Assembly (NCBI GenBank): GCA_964631955.1
Contig: CAZWBA010000015.1
Coordinates: 6,853 to 70,852, forward strand
Reading direction: 5' to 3'
Length of the DNA stretch: 64,000 bases
Source: CAMLJR01 sp964631955
GTDB taxonomy: Bacteria > Pseudomonadota > Gammaproteobacteria > Pseudomonadales > CAMLJR01
Shown here: in pieces, positions 41,714 through 49,972 of the stretch
How positions within the stretch are numbered: position 1 is the first letter of the stretch
Layout of the letters: each line of letters opens with the position of its first letter
Notes under the pieces: model-generated
Seen by the model: only the letters and a program-made list of their open reading frames with translations
Told to the model about the DNA's origin: nothing
Database searches by the model: none
Translations under genes and position numbers: made by a program

Positions 41714-42706
41714 TCAGTTTGCCAGTAACTGCTTCTGCTGCGCCGCCGTCATGCGTGGCCCGTAATCGCTGACCACTGTTGCCGCCGCGACACTGGCGAA
41801 TCTTCCCGCTTCGGGAAAACTCCAGCCCTGCGTGATGCCGTACAGGAATGCGCCCGCGAACATATCGCCGGCACCATTCGTGTCGATGGCGACGACTTTG
41901 TGCGGTGCAATGGAATGCAGGTTGGCACCGTCATAGACCAGTGCGCCTTCCGCGCCGAGCGTAATCGCAAATTGATTCGCGATTTTCTTTATCTCGACGA
42001 TGGCGGTGTCGAGATCATCGGTCTGCGCCCAGCTCAATGCCTCGTCGCTGTTGCAGAACAATAGATCGATGCGGCTGCCGATCATTTCTTTCAATCCATC
42101 GCGAAAATGCGCGACGATACCGGGATCGGAAAAGCTCAGCGCGGTTTTTACGCTGTGTTGTTCGGCGATTTCCCGCGTGCGAATCGCAGCGGCGCGGCCG
42201 GTCGGCGAGGTGACGAGATAGCCTTCGAGATAAACGTATTCCGAAGCCGCAATCGCCTCGTGCGAAAGATCGTCGATCGACAATGTCGCGCTGATGCCGA
42301 GATACGTATTCATCGTGCGTTCGGCGTCGGGAGTGATCATGACCAGACATTTGCCGGTCACACCATGTTCGCGTTCCCTGTCACTGAGGCAATCGACGCC
42401 GGCGGCTTTCAGGTCGCGCAGATAAAATTCGCCGTTATCGTCATTGCCGACCTTGCATGAATAAAATGTCGAACCGCCGAATTGTGCGACCGCGATGGTG
42501 GTATTTGCGGCTGAACCACCGCTCGCGCGTTTCGAATGAACCAGATGGCCCGTGAGGTGTTCGAGCAATTCCGCCTGGCGTGTTTCATCCACCAGTGTCA
42601 TGAGGCTCTTTTCGACCGACATCGCTGCGAGATCGGCGTCGGTGACTTCGATTTCTGTATCGACGAGCGCGGCGCCGATTCCGTAGACATGGTAGCGTTT
42701 TGACAT
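41714..42706 (-). CDS. PfkB-family adenosine kinase
   Basis: A 330-residue ribokinase-fold sugar kinase. YGIGAALVDTEIEV at the N-terminus, SGGSAANTTIAVAQFGG and the catalytic-base motif AIDTNGAGDMFAGAFLYG are intact. Close relatives are annotated as adenosine kinase; a different nucleoside or sugar substrate cannot be ruled out. It is divergent from mrcB. Confidence 0.85.
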   Translation of the reverse strand: MSKRYHVYGIGAALVDTEIEVTDADLAAMSVEKSLMTLVDETRQAELLEHLTGHLVHSKRASGGSAANTTIAVAQFGGSTFYSCKVGNDDNGEFYLRDLKAAGVDCLSDREREHGVTGKCLVMITPDAERTMNTYLGISATLSIDDLSHEAIAASEYVYLEGYLVTSPTGRAAAIRTREIAEQHSVKTALSFSDPGIVAHFRDGLKEMIGSRIDLLFCNSDEALSWAQTDDLDTAIVEIKKIANQFAITLGAEGALVYDGANLHSIAPHKVVAIDTNGAGDMFAGAFLYGITQGWSFPEAGRFASVAAATVVSDYGPRMTAAQQKQLLAN

Positions 42707-42852
42707 GAAAGTTCTTTTCCTGATCAGCGAAGCGCACTATTATCCCTGCCGCCGGAGCGTTTGCAATGCCGTATTTCACGCGGGATTTTTGCAATGTTGT
42801 CGTCGCCAGATACCGAAATATTCACACCTCTTTTTCTCGTAGCTAGGAACGC

Positions 42853-45174
42853 ATGGTCAGTCGTAACAAGAAGCAGTCGGGAAACGCCAGAAAAAAAAGC
42901 AAAAAGCCATTTTATAAACGCTGGCGCCTTTTTCGTTGGCAAATGTGGCTCGGCTGGTTTCTCAAGTTTGCGCTGGTGGGCTGCGTCATTTTCGCCGTCG
43001 TCGCGGTATATCTCGACAGCCACGTTCGCAACAAGCTGACCGAGCGACTGTGGCAGGCGCCTGCGCAGGTCTATTCGCGCGCGCTGCATCTTTATCCGGA
43101 AATGCCGATCACGCTCGAGGATTTTCAGCGCGAGCTGGACCTGCTCGGCTATCGCTCCACCAGCGAATTGCAGCAGCCGGGCGAGGTGGTGCGCCAGAAA
43201 ACCAAATTCAGGGTTTATCGCCGTGCGTTTTCCTTCGAGGATAAAGCCGAACCGGCACAGCAGCTTTACGTGCATATTTCCGATTCGCGCATCGTCGATC
43301 TGCGCGACGGCAAAAATAATCCGGTCGATCTGGCGCGCATGGACCCCGTTTCGCTCGGCAGCATGTTCATCACCGATGAGGATCGTGTCCTCGTTCAGTT
43401 GAAGGATGTGCCGCCGCTGCTCACGAAAACATTACTGCTGGTCGAGGATCGTAATTTCTATAATCATTTCGGTCTTTCGCCGCGCGGAATTCTGCGCGCC
43501 ACGCTGGCGAATGTGCGGGCGGGGCATACCGTGCAGGGCGGCAGCACGCTCACGCAGCAGCTCGTGAAGAATGTCATGCTCTCTAACGAGCGCTCTCTGT
43601 GGCGCAAGGTGAAGGAAGCGGTGATGTCGATTCTTGTCGAATATCACTACGACAAGGAAACGATTCTCGAAGCGTATCTCAACGAAATTTTTCTGGGTCA
43701 GGAAGGGCCGCGTCCCATTCACGGCTTTGCGCTCGCCAGCCGCCATTATTTCAATCGCCCGCTCGACGAATTGCGCAGCGATCAGATCGCCATGCTGGTC
43801 GGTCTGGTGAAAGGCCCTTCGCAATACAATCCCTGGTCACGTCCGGATAAAGCGAAAGAGCGCCGTGATCTGGTGTTGAAATTAATGGCCGATGGCGGCA
43901 TCATCGATCACAAGGAATACCAGGCTGCCGTCAAACGCGATTTGAGCCTGGCCAAGAAAAAAGCGCAGGACAGTCTGCATCCGGGTTATCTGGATCTCGT
44001 GCGTAGACAGTTGCGTCGCGATTATCAGGAGCACGATTTGCAGGTGAAGAGCCTGCGCATTTTCACGGCGTTCAATCCGCTGGCGCAATGGCATGCCGAG
44101 CGAAGCCTCGAGCGCACGCTCAAGCAGCTCGATCCGAAAGATAAGGGTCTCGAAGGCGCCATGGTGGTCACCGATATCGTCAGCGGTGAAGTGATTGCGG
44201 TAGTGGGCGGACGCGACATGCATTTCGCGGGATTCAATCGCGCACTCGATGCGTTGCGCCCGATCGGCTCGCTGGTCAAGCCCGCCGTGTATCTATCGGC
44301 GCTCGAAAGCAAGCGTTACACCCTGATTTCGAAACTCGACGATGGTCCACTCGATGTAAAAATACCGGGCGGCCGCTGGCAGCCCAAAAATTACGACAAA
44401 CAGTTTCACGGCGAGGTGCCGCTGCATCTGGCGCTCGCCGACTCGTACAACATCGCAACCGCGCGTCTGGGTCTCGATCTCGGCGTGCCGAAAGTGCTGG
44501 CGACGATTCAGCGTCTGGGCGTCGAGCGCGAGCTGCCTGTCGTGCCTGCGGTGTTACTCGGCGCTGGCGCATTATCGCCGCTCGAAGTTGCGGTGATGTA
44601 TCAAACCATCGCCGCGCAGGGTGTCAGCGCAGGTTTGCGCAGCATTCGCGCCATCACCGATGTGGAGGGAATTCCGCTCGCGCGTTATCCGCAAAAGCCC
44701 GTGCAGGCCGTATCGCCCGCCGCGATTCACACGCTGCAGTATGCGCTGCAGGAAGTGATGACGGCAGGCACGGGACGCGCCGCGCGAAACGTATTGCCGA
44801 ATCTGCGTGTCGCCGGCAAGACCGGCACTACCGATGACTTGCGTGATTCGTGGTTCGCAGGCTTCGCGGGCGATTATCTCGCCGTGGTCTGGATGGGGCG
44901 CGACGATAACAAATCGACGGGCCTGAGCGGTTCGACGGGCGCGTTGAAGGCGTGGATGGCCTTCATGGCGGACACCAGCCATGTCGATATGGGTTATGAG
45001 GCGCCGGAAGGTGTGAATTACATCTGGGTGAACGAGGAGGCGGGTCTGGTCAGCGGCGAAAACTGCGCGGGTGCGAAATATATTCCGTTCATCGAAGGCA
45101 CCGAACCGACCACGACCGATGGCACCTGCGAGTCGAATAACAACGTGCTGCGCTGGTTTCAGGAAATCTTTTAA
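42853..45174 (+). CDS. mrcB: Penicillin-binding protein 1B
   Basis: A 773-residue bifunctional peptidoglycan synthase. A Lys/Arg-rich cytoplasmic tail (about 1-35) precedes one transmembrane helix and the UvrB-like UB2H region. The glycosyltransferase motifs are LLVEDRNFYNHFGLSPRGILRA and QGGSTLTQQLVKN; the transpeptidase motifs are SLVK, SYN and KTGTT. Its stop overlaps the convergent ABC gene by 4 nt through the shared sequence TTAA. Confidence 0.96.
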   Translation: MVSRNKKQSGNARKKSKKPFYKRWRLFRWQMWLGWFLKFALVGCVIFAVVAVYLDSHVRNKLTERLWQAPAQVYSRALHLYPEMPITLEDFQRELDLLGYRSTSELQQPGEVVRQKTKFRVYRRAFSFEDKAEPAQQLYVHISDSRIVDLRDGKNNPVDLARMDPVSLGSMFITDEDRVLVQLKDVPPLLTKTLLLVEDRNFYNHFGLSPRGILRATLANVRAGHTVQGGSTLTQQLVKNVMLSNERSLWRKVKEAVMSILVEYHYDKETILEAYLNEIFLGQEGPRPIHGFALASRHYFNRPLDELRSDQIAMLVGLVKGPSQYNPWSRPDKAKERRDLVLKLMADGGIIDHKEYQAAVKRDLSLAKKKAQDSLHPGYLDLVRRQLRRDYQEHDLQVKSLRIFTAFNPLAQWHAERSLERTLKQLDPKDKGLEGAMVVTDIVSGEVIAVVGGRDMHFAGFNRALDALRPIGSLVKPAVYLSALESKRYTLISKLDDGPLDVKIPGGRWQPKNYDKQFHGEVPLHLALADSYNIATARLGLDLGVPKVLATIQRLGVERELPVVPAVLLGAGALSPLEVAVMYQTIAAQGVSAGLRSIRAITDVEGIPLARYPQKPVQAVSPAAIHTLQYALQEVMTAGTGRAARNVLPNLRVAGKTGTTDDLRDSWFAGFAGDYLAVVWMGRDDNKSTGLSGSTGALKAWMAFMADTSHVDMGYEAPEGVNYIWVNEEAGLVSGENCAGAKYIPFIEGTEPTTTDGTCESNNNVLRWFQEIF

Positions 45175-46670
45175 TTTTTGATGGGCATCGTAGGGGTGGG
45201 TGGTGCGTTGCTCACCACGGCTGTCGATCCGCCATTTTCATGCGGCACCAGTTGCAGCCACTGATTGATACACCCCGGCAATTCTTCCGGCACATGACTC
45301 ACGTATAACACTTGCGTATAGCCTTGCTTCGCAATGCGTTCGACGAGTGCGATGAAGTGCTGCTTATGCGCGCCGTCGAGGCCGATGCAGGGTTCGTCGA
45401 GAATCAATAGCGGTGGCGATTTCACCATCGCGCGCGCGAGCAGGGCGAGGCGCTGTTCGCCGAAGGAAAGCTGGTCGAAGCGATGCTGTTTCAATTCGTC
45501 GAGACCGACCGCGTGAATCCATTCGAGCGTCAATTCCTTTTCGCGGCCCGTGCAGTTCTGATAGAGGCCGATCGTATCGTACAAACCGGAAGCGACCACC
45601 TCGAGCACACGCTGACGATTGAGGTTATTCAACTGCAGCGGTGTGTTGACGATGCCGCAATTGGCCTTCAGTTCCCACACGCTTTCGCCGCTGCCGCGTT
45701 TGCGTCCGAATAAAAATAACGGCTGGCCGTAGCCCTTGTGATTTTCGCCGGTAATCAGATTCAGCAGCGTCGACTTGCCCGCGCCGTTAGGGCCGCTGAT
45801 GCAGCAATGCTGGCCGCGATCGAAGCGCCAGTGAATATCGGTAAGCACCGGCGTAGCGTCGTATTGCACATTGACGCCCTGCATTTCGATGGGGGCTGCG
45901 TTCACATCGAAAGGGCTGGCGCGCTGCAGTGGCGGCGGCAGTGCAACGCTGCTGATGCTGGTTTTATCGTTCCGGTGCAATTTGTCGAAATCCGCACGCG
46001 GTCCAATGCTGGCGACTTCGCCGCGCTCCAGCTCTAACACATGCGTAATGCCGCTCGGCAGCGTCGAGCCCAGTGGCAATAGCAGCAGGAGCGGCGTATC
46101 GCCCGTCAGCAGGTTTTCGATGGCGCGCGACAGCTCGGCCTGCATGTTTTTATCGAGGCCTTCGAGCGGATTGTCGAGGATCAGTATCTTCGGTTGTGCG
46201 AACAGCGCGCGGGCGAGCAGGGTTTTGCGGCCTTCGCCTGTCGAAATCACGCGAATGCCGCGATTGAGAATGGCGCGCAGCCCGAAATTATCGACGAGCC
46301 GATCGAAGCGTTCGCTGGCTTCCGCGCCCTGCAGAATGGCCTGCTGCACCGTGGTGCCGACATCGTGCGCATCGTCGCGCTCGTTGCTGTCGTCGTAGCG
46401 GTTATCGTGCTCGATGAGTTCGCGCTGCAGCGCGAAAGACACATAGAGAATATCGCGCGAGGGATCGATGTGGTCGCCATACCCGATACGACCGCGCTGT
46501 GGCCGCAGCTCGTCGCGCATGAGTTGCGCCAGCGTCGTTTTGCCCGCGCCGTTGCCGCCGACCACGGCCCAGTGTTCGCCCGCTAACCATTGCCATCGGG
46601 CGATGCGCAGCGCCGGGTCCAGCCGGTAGCTGAAATAAATCTGATCGAAGGCAACGAGCGGGTGTGACAT
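45171..46670 (-). CDS. modF: ModF-like protein with two ABC ATPase domains
   Basis: About 499 residues with two ATP-binding cassettes and no membrane part. Walker A motifs are GGNGAGKTTL and GPNGAGKSTL; Walker B motifs are ILILDNPLEGLD and LLILDEPCIGLD. The first signature is changed (VISTGEGRKTLLAR) while the second has LSFGEQRLALLAR. This fits ModF, associated with molybdate uptake in E. coli, but no mod genes are nearby, so the substrate is open. ATG at 46668-46670 (MSHPLVAFD) fits the family start; in-frame ATGs at 46700 and 46745 also exist. Confidence 0.82.
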   Translation of the reverse strand: MSHPLVAFDQIYFSYRLDPALRIARWQWLAGEHWAVVGGNGAGKTTLAQLMRDELRPQRGRIGYGDHIDPSRDILYVSFALQRELIEHDNRYDDSNERDDAHDVGTTVQQAILQGAEASERFDRLVDNFGLRAILNRGIRVISTGEGRKTLLARALFAQPKILILDNPLEGLDKNMQAELSRAIENLLTGDTPLLLLLPLGSTLPSGITHVLELERGEVASIGPRADFDKLHRNDKTSISSVALPPPLQRASPFDVNAAPIEMQGVNVQYDATPVLTDIHWRFDRGQHCCISGPNGAGKSTLLNLITGENHKGYGQPLFLFGRKRGSGESVWELKANCGIVNTPLQLNNLNRQRVLEVVASGLYDTIGLYQNCTGREKELTLEWIHAVGLDELKQHRFDQLSFGEQRLALLARAMVKSPPLLILDEPCIGLDGAHKQHFIALVERIAKQGYTQVLYVSHVPEELPGCINQWLQLVPHENGGSTAVVSNAPPTPTMPIKN

Positions 46671-46831
46671 TGAGTGAATACCTGAACGCGGAGCTGCCAT
46701 TTTGCCCGAGGTAGCCGGTCCCAGGCTATCGCTCCCGGCCGGCACGGTGCAGGAAAGCGTCTATAGTTACTAGCTTGATGACGCTGCAGGCGCTCTGACC
46801 CCAATTCCCTAACTATTCAGTCGTGGTATGT

Positions 46832-48397
46832 ATGAAGAATAACCAACCTGTAACGCAAAGGGAGCATCCTCTGGACGCAGAGGATCAGATTATTTCTGCT
46901 ACGGATCTCAAGGGAAATATCACGGAAGTCAACGATACCTTTGTGCGCATCAGCGGTTTCAGTCGCGCCGAGCTGATCGGCAGGTCGCACAGTGTTGTAC
47001 GCCATCCGGATATGCCCGAGGCTGCATTCGCGAATCTGTGGTCGAATCTGCGTCAGGGCAAGGAGTGGCAGGGGCTGGTAAAAAATCGCTGCAAGAACGG
47101 CGATCACTACTATGTCGATGCGCATGTCACCCCTATTTTCGAGGGTGAGAGAGTCATCGGTTATCAATCGGTTCGTGTCAGGGCCGACCGCGCGGTAATC
47201 CAGCGTGCGGAAAATCTTTATGCACGGCTGCGGCGCGGCCAAGCCGGTGTGTTAGGCAGGTTGCGTCTCGGCAATTTATCGTTCGCGCACAAGGCGTGGA
47301 TAGCCGCACTGGTCGTGGCACTGCCTTCGGTCGCGGGTGCGGCAATCGGCGGCAGCTGGATCGTCGCCGGCATAACGGTCGTGCTAGCGGTTGCTCTAAC
47401 ACAATTGCTTGTCGCGCCAGTCGTTCGTCTGGTCAAGGCAAACGCGGATAACCTGCAGGATGAAGTGACGTGTCTGGTTTATAGCGGCCGCGGCGATGAA
47501 ATCGGCCAGTTGCAGGCACAACTGCAGGCGCTCAAGGCGTTGAGCCGCACGATTCTCGGCCGTGTTTCGTACGCTGCCGAATCGCTGAGCAAGGTCGCTG
47601 CCGAGTCCAGCGAAATCGTCGATCGCACCACCGAAGGCGTGCGTCGTCAGCAGCTGGAAGTCGATCAGGTGGCGACCGCGATGAATGAAATGGCGGCGAC
47701 GGTGAACGAGGTGGCGCGCAATGCCGAGGAAACCGCACGCTCGTCGCAGGATGTGCTTACCCGCACCGAAGATGGCGCCCAGCTCGTTACCGGCGCAATT
47801 GCGGATATCGAAGCGCTCAGTCGCGCCGTCGAGGATGCCACGCAGGTGATCGAGCGGCTGCAGGCCGAAAGCCAGAGCATCGGTTCGGTCGTCGATGTCA
47901 TCAGCAATATCGCGAGCGAAACGAATCTGCTGGCGTTGAATGCGGCGATCGAAGCGGCGCGCGCGGGCGATCAGGGACGCGGCTTCGCGGTGGTTGCGGA
48001 CGAGGTGCGCAATCTCGCGAGCCACACGCAAAAATCCACCGATGAAATCCAGCAGATGATCAAAAGCATTCAGCAATCCTCCGCCGCGGCGGTGGATGTG
48101 ATGCAGGCCGGGCAGCAACGCGCGTCGGACAGCGTGGAGCTGAGCCAGCGCGTCGGCCAATCATTTCAGGACATCAGCACTGCGGTCGATCGCATCACCG
48201 GCATGAACGCGCAGGTCGCCACCGCGTCGGAAGAACAGACCGCAGTCACCGAAGAAATCAATCGCAATCTCACCGGCATTTCCAGCGTGGCGAGCGAAAC
48301 CTTGGCGAGCGCGAATCAAACCGCAACCGCGAGCGCCCGGCTGCACAAGCTGGTCGACGATCTGCAATCGATGCTTCGCCAGTTTGGCCAGCGCTGA
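46832..48397 (+). CDS. aer: Aer-type PAS chemoreceptor
   Basis: A 521-residue energy-taxis type receptor. An N-terminal PAS domain (MKNNQPVTQREHPL, RHPDMPEAAFANLW) lies in the cytoplasm; two closely spaced helices (AWIAALVVALPSVAGAAIGG, IVAGITVVLAVALTQLLVAP) leave almost no periplasmic loop; the signalling tip is SETNLLALNAAIEAARAGDQGRGFAVVADEVR. Aer binds FAD in its PAS domain in characterised members. ATG at 46832 was preferred to the in-frame GTG at 46823. No clear sigma-28 promoter was found. Confidence 0.92.
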   Translation: MKNNQPVTQREHPLDAEDQIISATDLKGNITEVNDTFVRISGFSRAELIGRSHSVVRHPDMPEAAFANLWSNLRQGKEWQGLVKNRCKNGDHYYVDAHVTPIFEGERVIGYQSVRVRADRAVIQRAENLYARLRRGQAGVLGRLRLGNLSFAHKAWIAALVVALPSVAGAAIGGSWIVAGITVVLAVALTQLLVAPVVRLVKANADNLQDEVTCLVYSGRGDEIGQLQAQLQALKALSRTILGRVSYAAESLSKVAAESSEIVDRTTEGVRRQQLEVDQVATAMNEMAATVNEVARNAEETARSSQDVLTRTEDGAQLVTGAIADIEALSRAVEDATQVIERLQAESQSIGSVVDVISNIASETNLLALNAAIEAARAGDQGRGFAVVADEVRNLASHTQKSTDEIQQMIKSIQQSSAAAVDVMQAGQQRASDSVELSQRVGQSFQDISTAVDRITGMNAQVATASEEQTAVTEEINRNLTGISSVASETLASANQTATASARLHKLVDDLQSMLRQFGQR

Positions 48398-48424
48398 TCC
48401 TCACAGTATTTTTCGAGGCAACTC

Positions 48425-48520
48425 CACAGATAGTTTTTTATGGAAAGGCACAGATAGTTTTTTATGGAAAGGCACAGATAGTTTTTATGGAAAAGCGCGG
48501 ATAGTTTTATATGGAAAAGA
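48425..48520 (+). repeat. Fourfold 24-nt tandem repeat carrying mini-ORFs and a gene start
   Basis: Units at 48425-48448, 48449-48472, 48473-48496 and 48497-48520 share CAGATAG, a T-run and ATGGAAA. Each of the first three contains a five-codon ORF such as ATGGAAAGGCACAGATAG whose stop lies in the GATAG of the next unit. The fourth supplies the start codon of the DUF1653 gene at 48511. Unit 3 has lost one T and gained one A. Confidence 0.85.
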
Positions 48521-48753
48521 CAGTGGAGCCTGGAATTTACCGGCATTACAAGGGCAAACTCTACGAGGTGCTCGGCGTTGCGCAGCACAGCGAAACGCTC
48601 GAACGCCTCGTGGTCTATCGCACGCTGTACGGCAATTTCGATTTGTGGGTGCGGCCACTGACGATGTTCACCGAGCGCATCGTGCATGAAGGGAAGAGCG
48701 TCGAGCGTTTTCTTTACGAGCCCGATGCGAAAAATCCGGGTATTCCGGACTGA
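48511..48753 (+). CDS. DUF1653 family protein
   Basis: An 80-residue protein of the DUF1653 family, small single-domain proteins with the core GIYRHYKGKLYEVLGVAQHSETLE, VVYRTLYG and the PL.MF.E segment. Function is unknown. Its ATG is inside the last unit of the upstream 24-nt repeat; GGATAG seven nt before the ATG is the only candidate ribosome site. Three five-codon mini-ORFs precede it, so translation may depend on reinitiation. Confidence 0.85.
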   Translation: MEKTVEPGIYRHYKGKLYEVLGVAQHSETLERLVVYRTLYGNFDLWVRPLTMFTERIVHEGKSVERFLYEPDAKNPGIPD

Positions 48754-48779
48754 TTTTTTCCGAATTATTCAATCGTTCG

Positions 48780-48845
48780 AGTCATTCCGCGAATGTGTGA
48801 ATGCGGGCGTTGCGAAAATATAGACTCCCGCCTGCGGGAGTGACG
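48780..48845. repeat. Dispersed palindromic repeat, copy 4
   Basis: Begins AGTCATTCCGCGAATG and ends in a hairpin ACTCCCGC-CT-GCGGGAGT (48824-48841) followed by GACG. It lies between the convergent DUF1653 and hemB genes and may act as a transcription barrier. Confidence 0.75.
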
Positions 48846-48875
48846 ATATGTCGAAAGACCGCGGTTTTCCGCCAA

Positions 48876-49889
48876 TCAATTCAGCGCCTGCGCGGCACGC
48901 TTCGCAAAATACGTGAGAATTCCATCCGCGCCCGCGCGTTTGATCGATAACAGTGATTCCAGGATCACGCTTTCACCGAGCCAGCCGTTTTGAATCGCGG
49001 CCATGTGCATCGCGTATTCGCCGCTCACCTGATACACGAATGTCGGCGCGGCGAGTTCATCCTTCACGCGGCGCACGATATCGAGATACGGCATACCTGG
49101 CTTGACCATGATCATATCGGCGCCCTCGGCGAGATCGAGCGCGCATTCGTGCAGGGCTTCGTCGCTGTTCGCCGGGTCCATCTGGTAGCTGTATTTGTCC
49201 GCGCCCTGCAGATTTCCCGCCGAGCCGACCGCATCGCGGAATGGGCCGTAATACGCCGATGCGTATTTCGCCGAGTACGCGAGAATGCGTGTGTTGATGT
49301 GTCCTTGCTGTTCTAACGCTTCACGTGTGGCGCGAATGCGGCCGTCCATCATGTCGGAGGGGGCGACGATGTCGGCGCCGGCGTCGGCGTGCGACAGCGC
49401 CTGCTTAACGANNNNNNNNNNAATTTCGACGGTCAGATCGTTCAGCACATAACCGCGGTCGTCGATGATGCCGTCCTGGCCGTGAATCGTGAACGGATCG
49501 AGCGCAACGTCGGTGATGATGCCGAGTTCGGGAACGGCATCTTTCAGCGCGCGAACCGTGCGTTGCACCAGACCGTTCGGGTTATAGGCTTCCTCTGCGA
49601 GCAGCGACTTCTGATTCGCGGGCGTCACCGGAAATAATGCAATCGCAGGAATACCGAGCGCATAAATGGTTTTTGCTTCTGCGACCAGCAGATCGATGCT
49701 GAGTCGCTCCACACCCGGCATCGACGCAATCATTTCGCGCTGATTTTTTCCTTCGAGCACGAACACCGGATAGATCAGATCATCCGGTGTCAGCACGGTT
49801 TCGCGCATCAGTCGACGCGAAAAAATCGTCGCGCGCATACGGCGCATGCGTGTGGAGGGAAACTGACCGCGGTGCAGGGATTTGCTCAT
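48876..49889 (-). CDS. hemB: Delta-aminolevulinic acid dehydratase (interrupted by an assembly gap)
   Basis: HemB condenses two 5-aminolevulinate molecules to porphobilinogen. RRMRATIFSRRLMRETVLTPDDLIYPVF, APSDMMDGRIRATRE, the Schiff-base region YSAKYASAYYGPFRDA and MVKPGMPYLD are present. The metal region reads DVALDPFTIHGQDG, with Asp and no Cys triad, as in the Zn-independent Pseudomonas type. Ten Ns (49412-49421) fall between LTVEI and VKQALSH; one Leu codon would be expected there, so the gap length is probably a placeholder rather than a true insertion. Confidence 0.95.
   Translation of the reverse strand: MSKSLHRGQFPSTRMRRMRATIFSRRLMRETVLTPDDLIYPVFVLEGKNQREMIASMPGVERLSIDLLVAEAKTIYALGIPAIALFPVTPANQKSLLAEEAYNPNGLVQRTVRALKDAVPELGIITDVALDPFTIHGQDGIIDDRGYVLNDLTVEIXXXXVKQALSHADAGADIVAPSDMMDGRIRATREALEQQGHINTRILAYSAKYASAYYGPFRDAVGSAGNLQGADKYSYQMDPANSDEALHECALDLAEGADMIMVKPGMPYLDIVRRVKDELAAPTFVYQVSGEYAMHMAAIQNGWLGESVILESLLSIKRAGADGILTYFAKRAAQALN
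49412..49421. other. Assembly gap of ten Ns inside hemB
   Basis: Ten undetermined bases interrupt hemB without breaking its frame. Compared with the conserved motif, only about one missing base (completing CTC for Leu) is needed. Confidence 0.95.
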
Positions 49890-49909
49890 TTTGTTTTCCT
49901 GATTCGTGA

Positions 49910-49970
49910 TGACCGCCGCTTTGCGGCACCTCCCCTATGTCAGGGGGAGTGCCCGCAGGGCGAGGGGGTT
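49910..49970. repeat. Shortened inverse copy of the 28005-28127 repeat
   Basis: Read on the minus strand it runs CCCCCTCGCCCTGCGGGCAC then CTCCCCCTGACATAGGGGAG and ends GGCGGTCA, matching the ends of the 28005 element but lacking its central GCCATCAG/CTGATGGC hairpin. It separates hemL from hemB. Confidence 0.7.
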
Positions 49971-49972
49971 GT

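Noticed and set aside
49389..49637. Plus-strand frame across the N gap
   Set aside because: It is antisense to hemB and includes undetermined bases.
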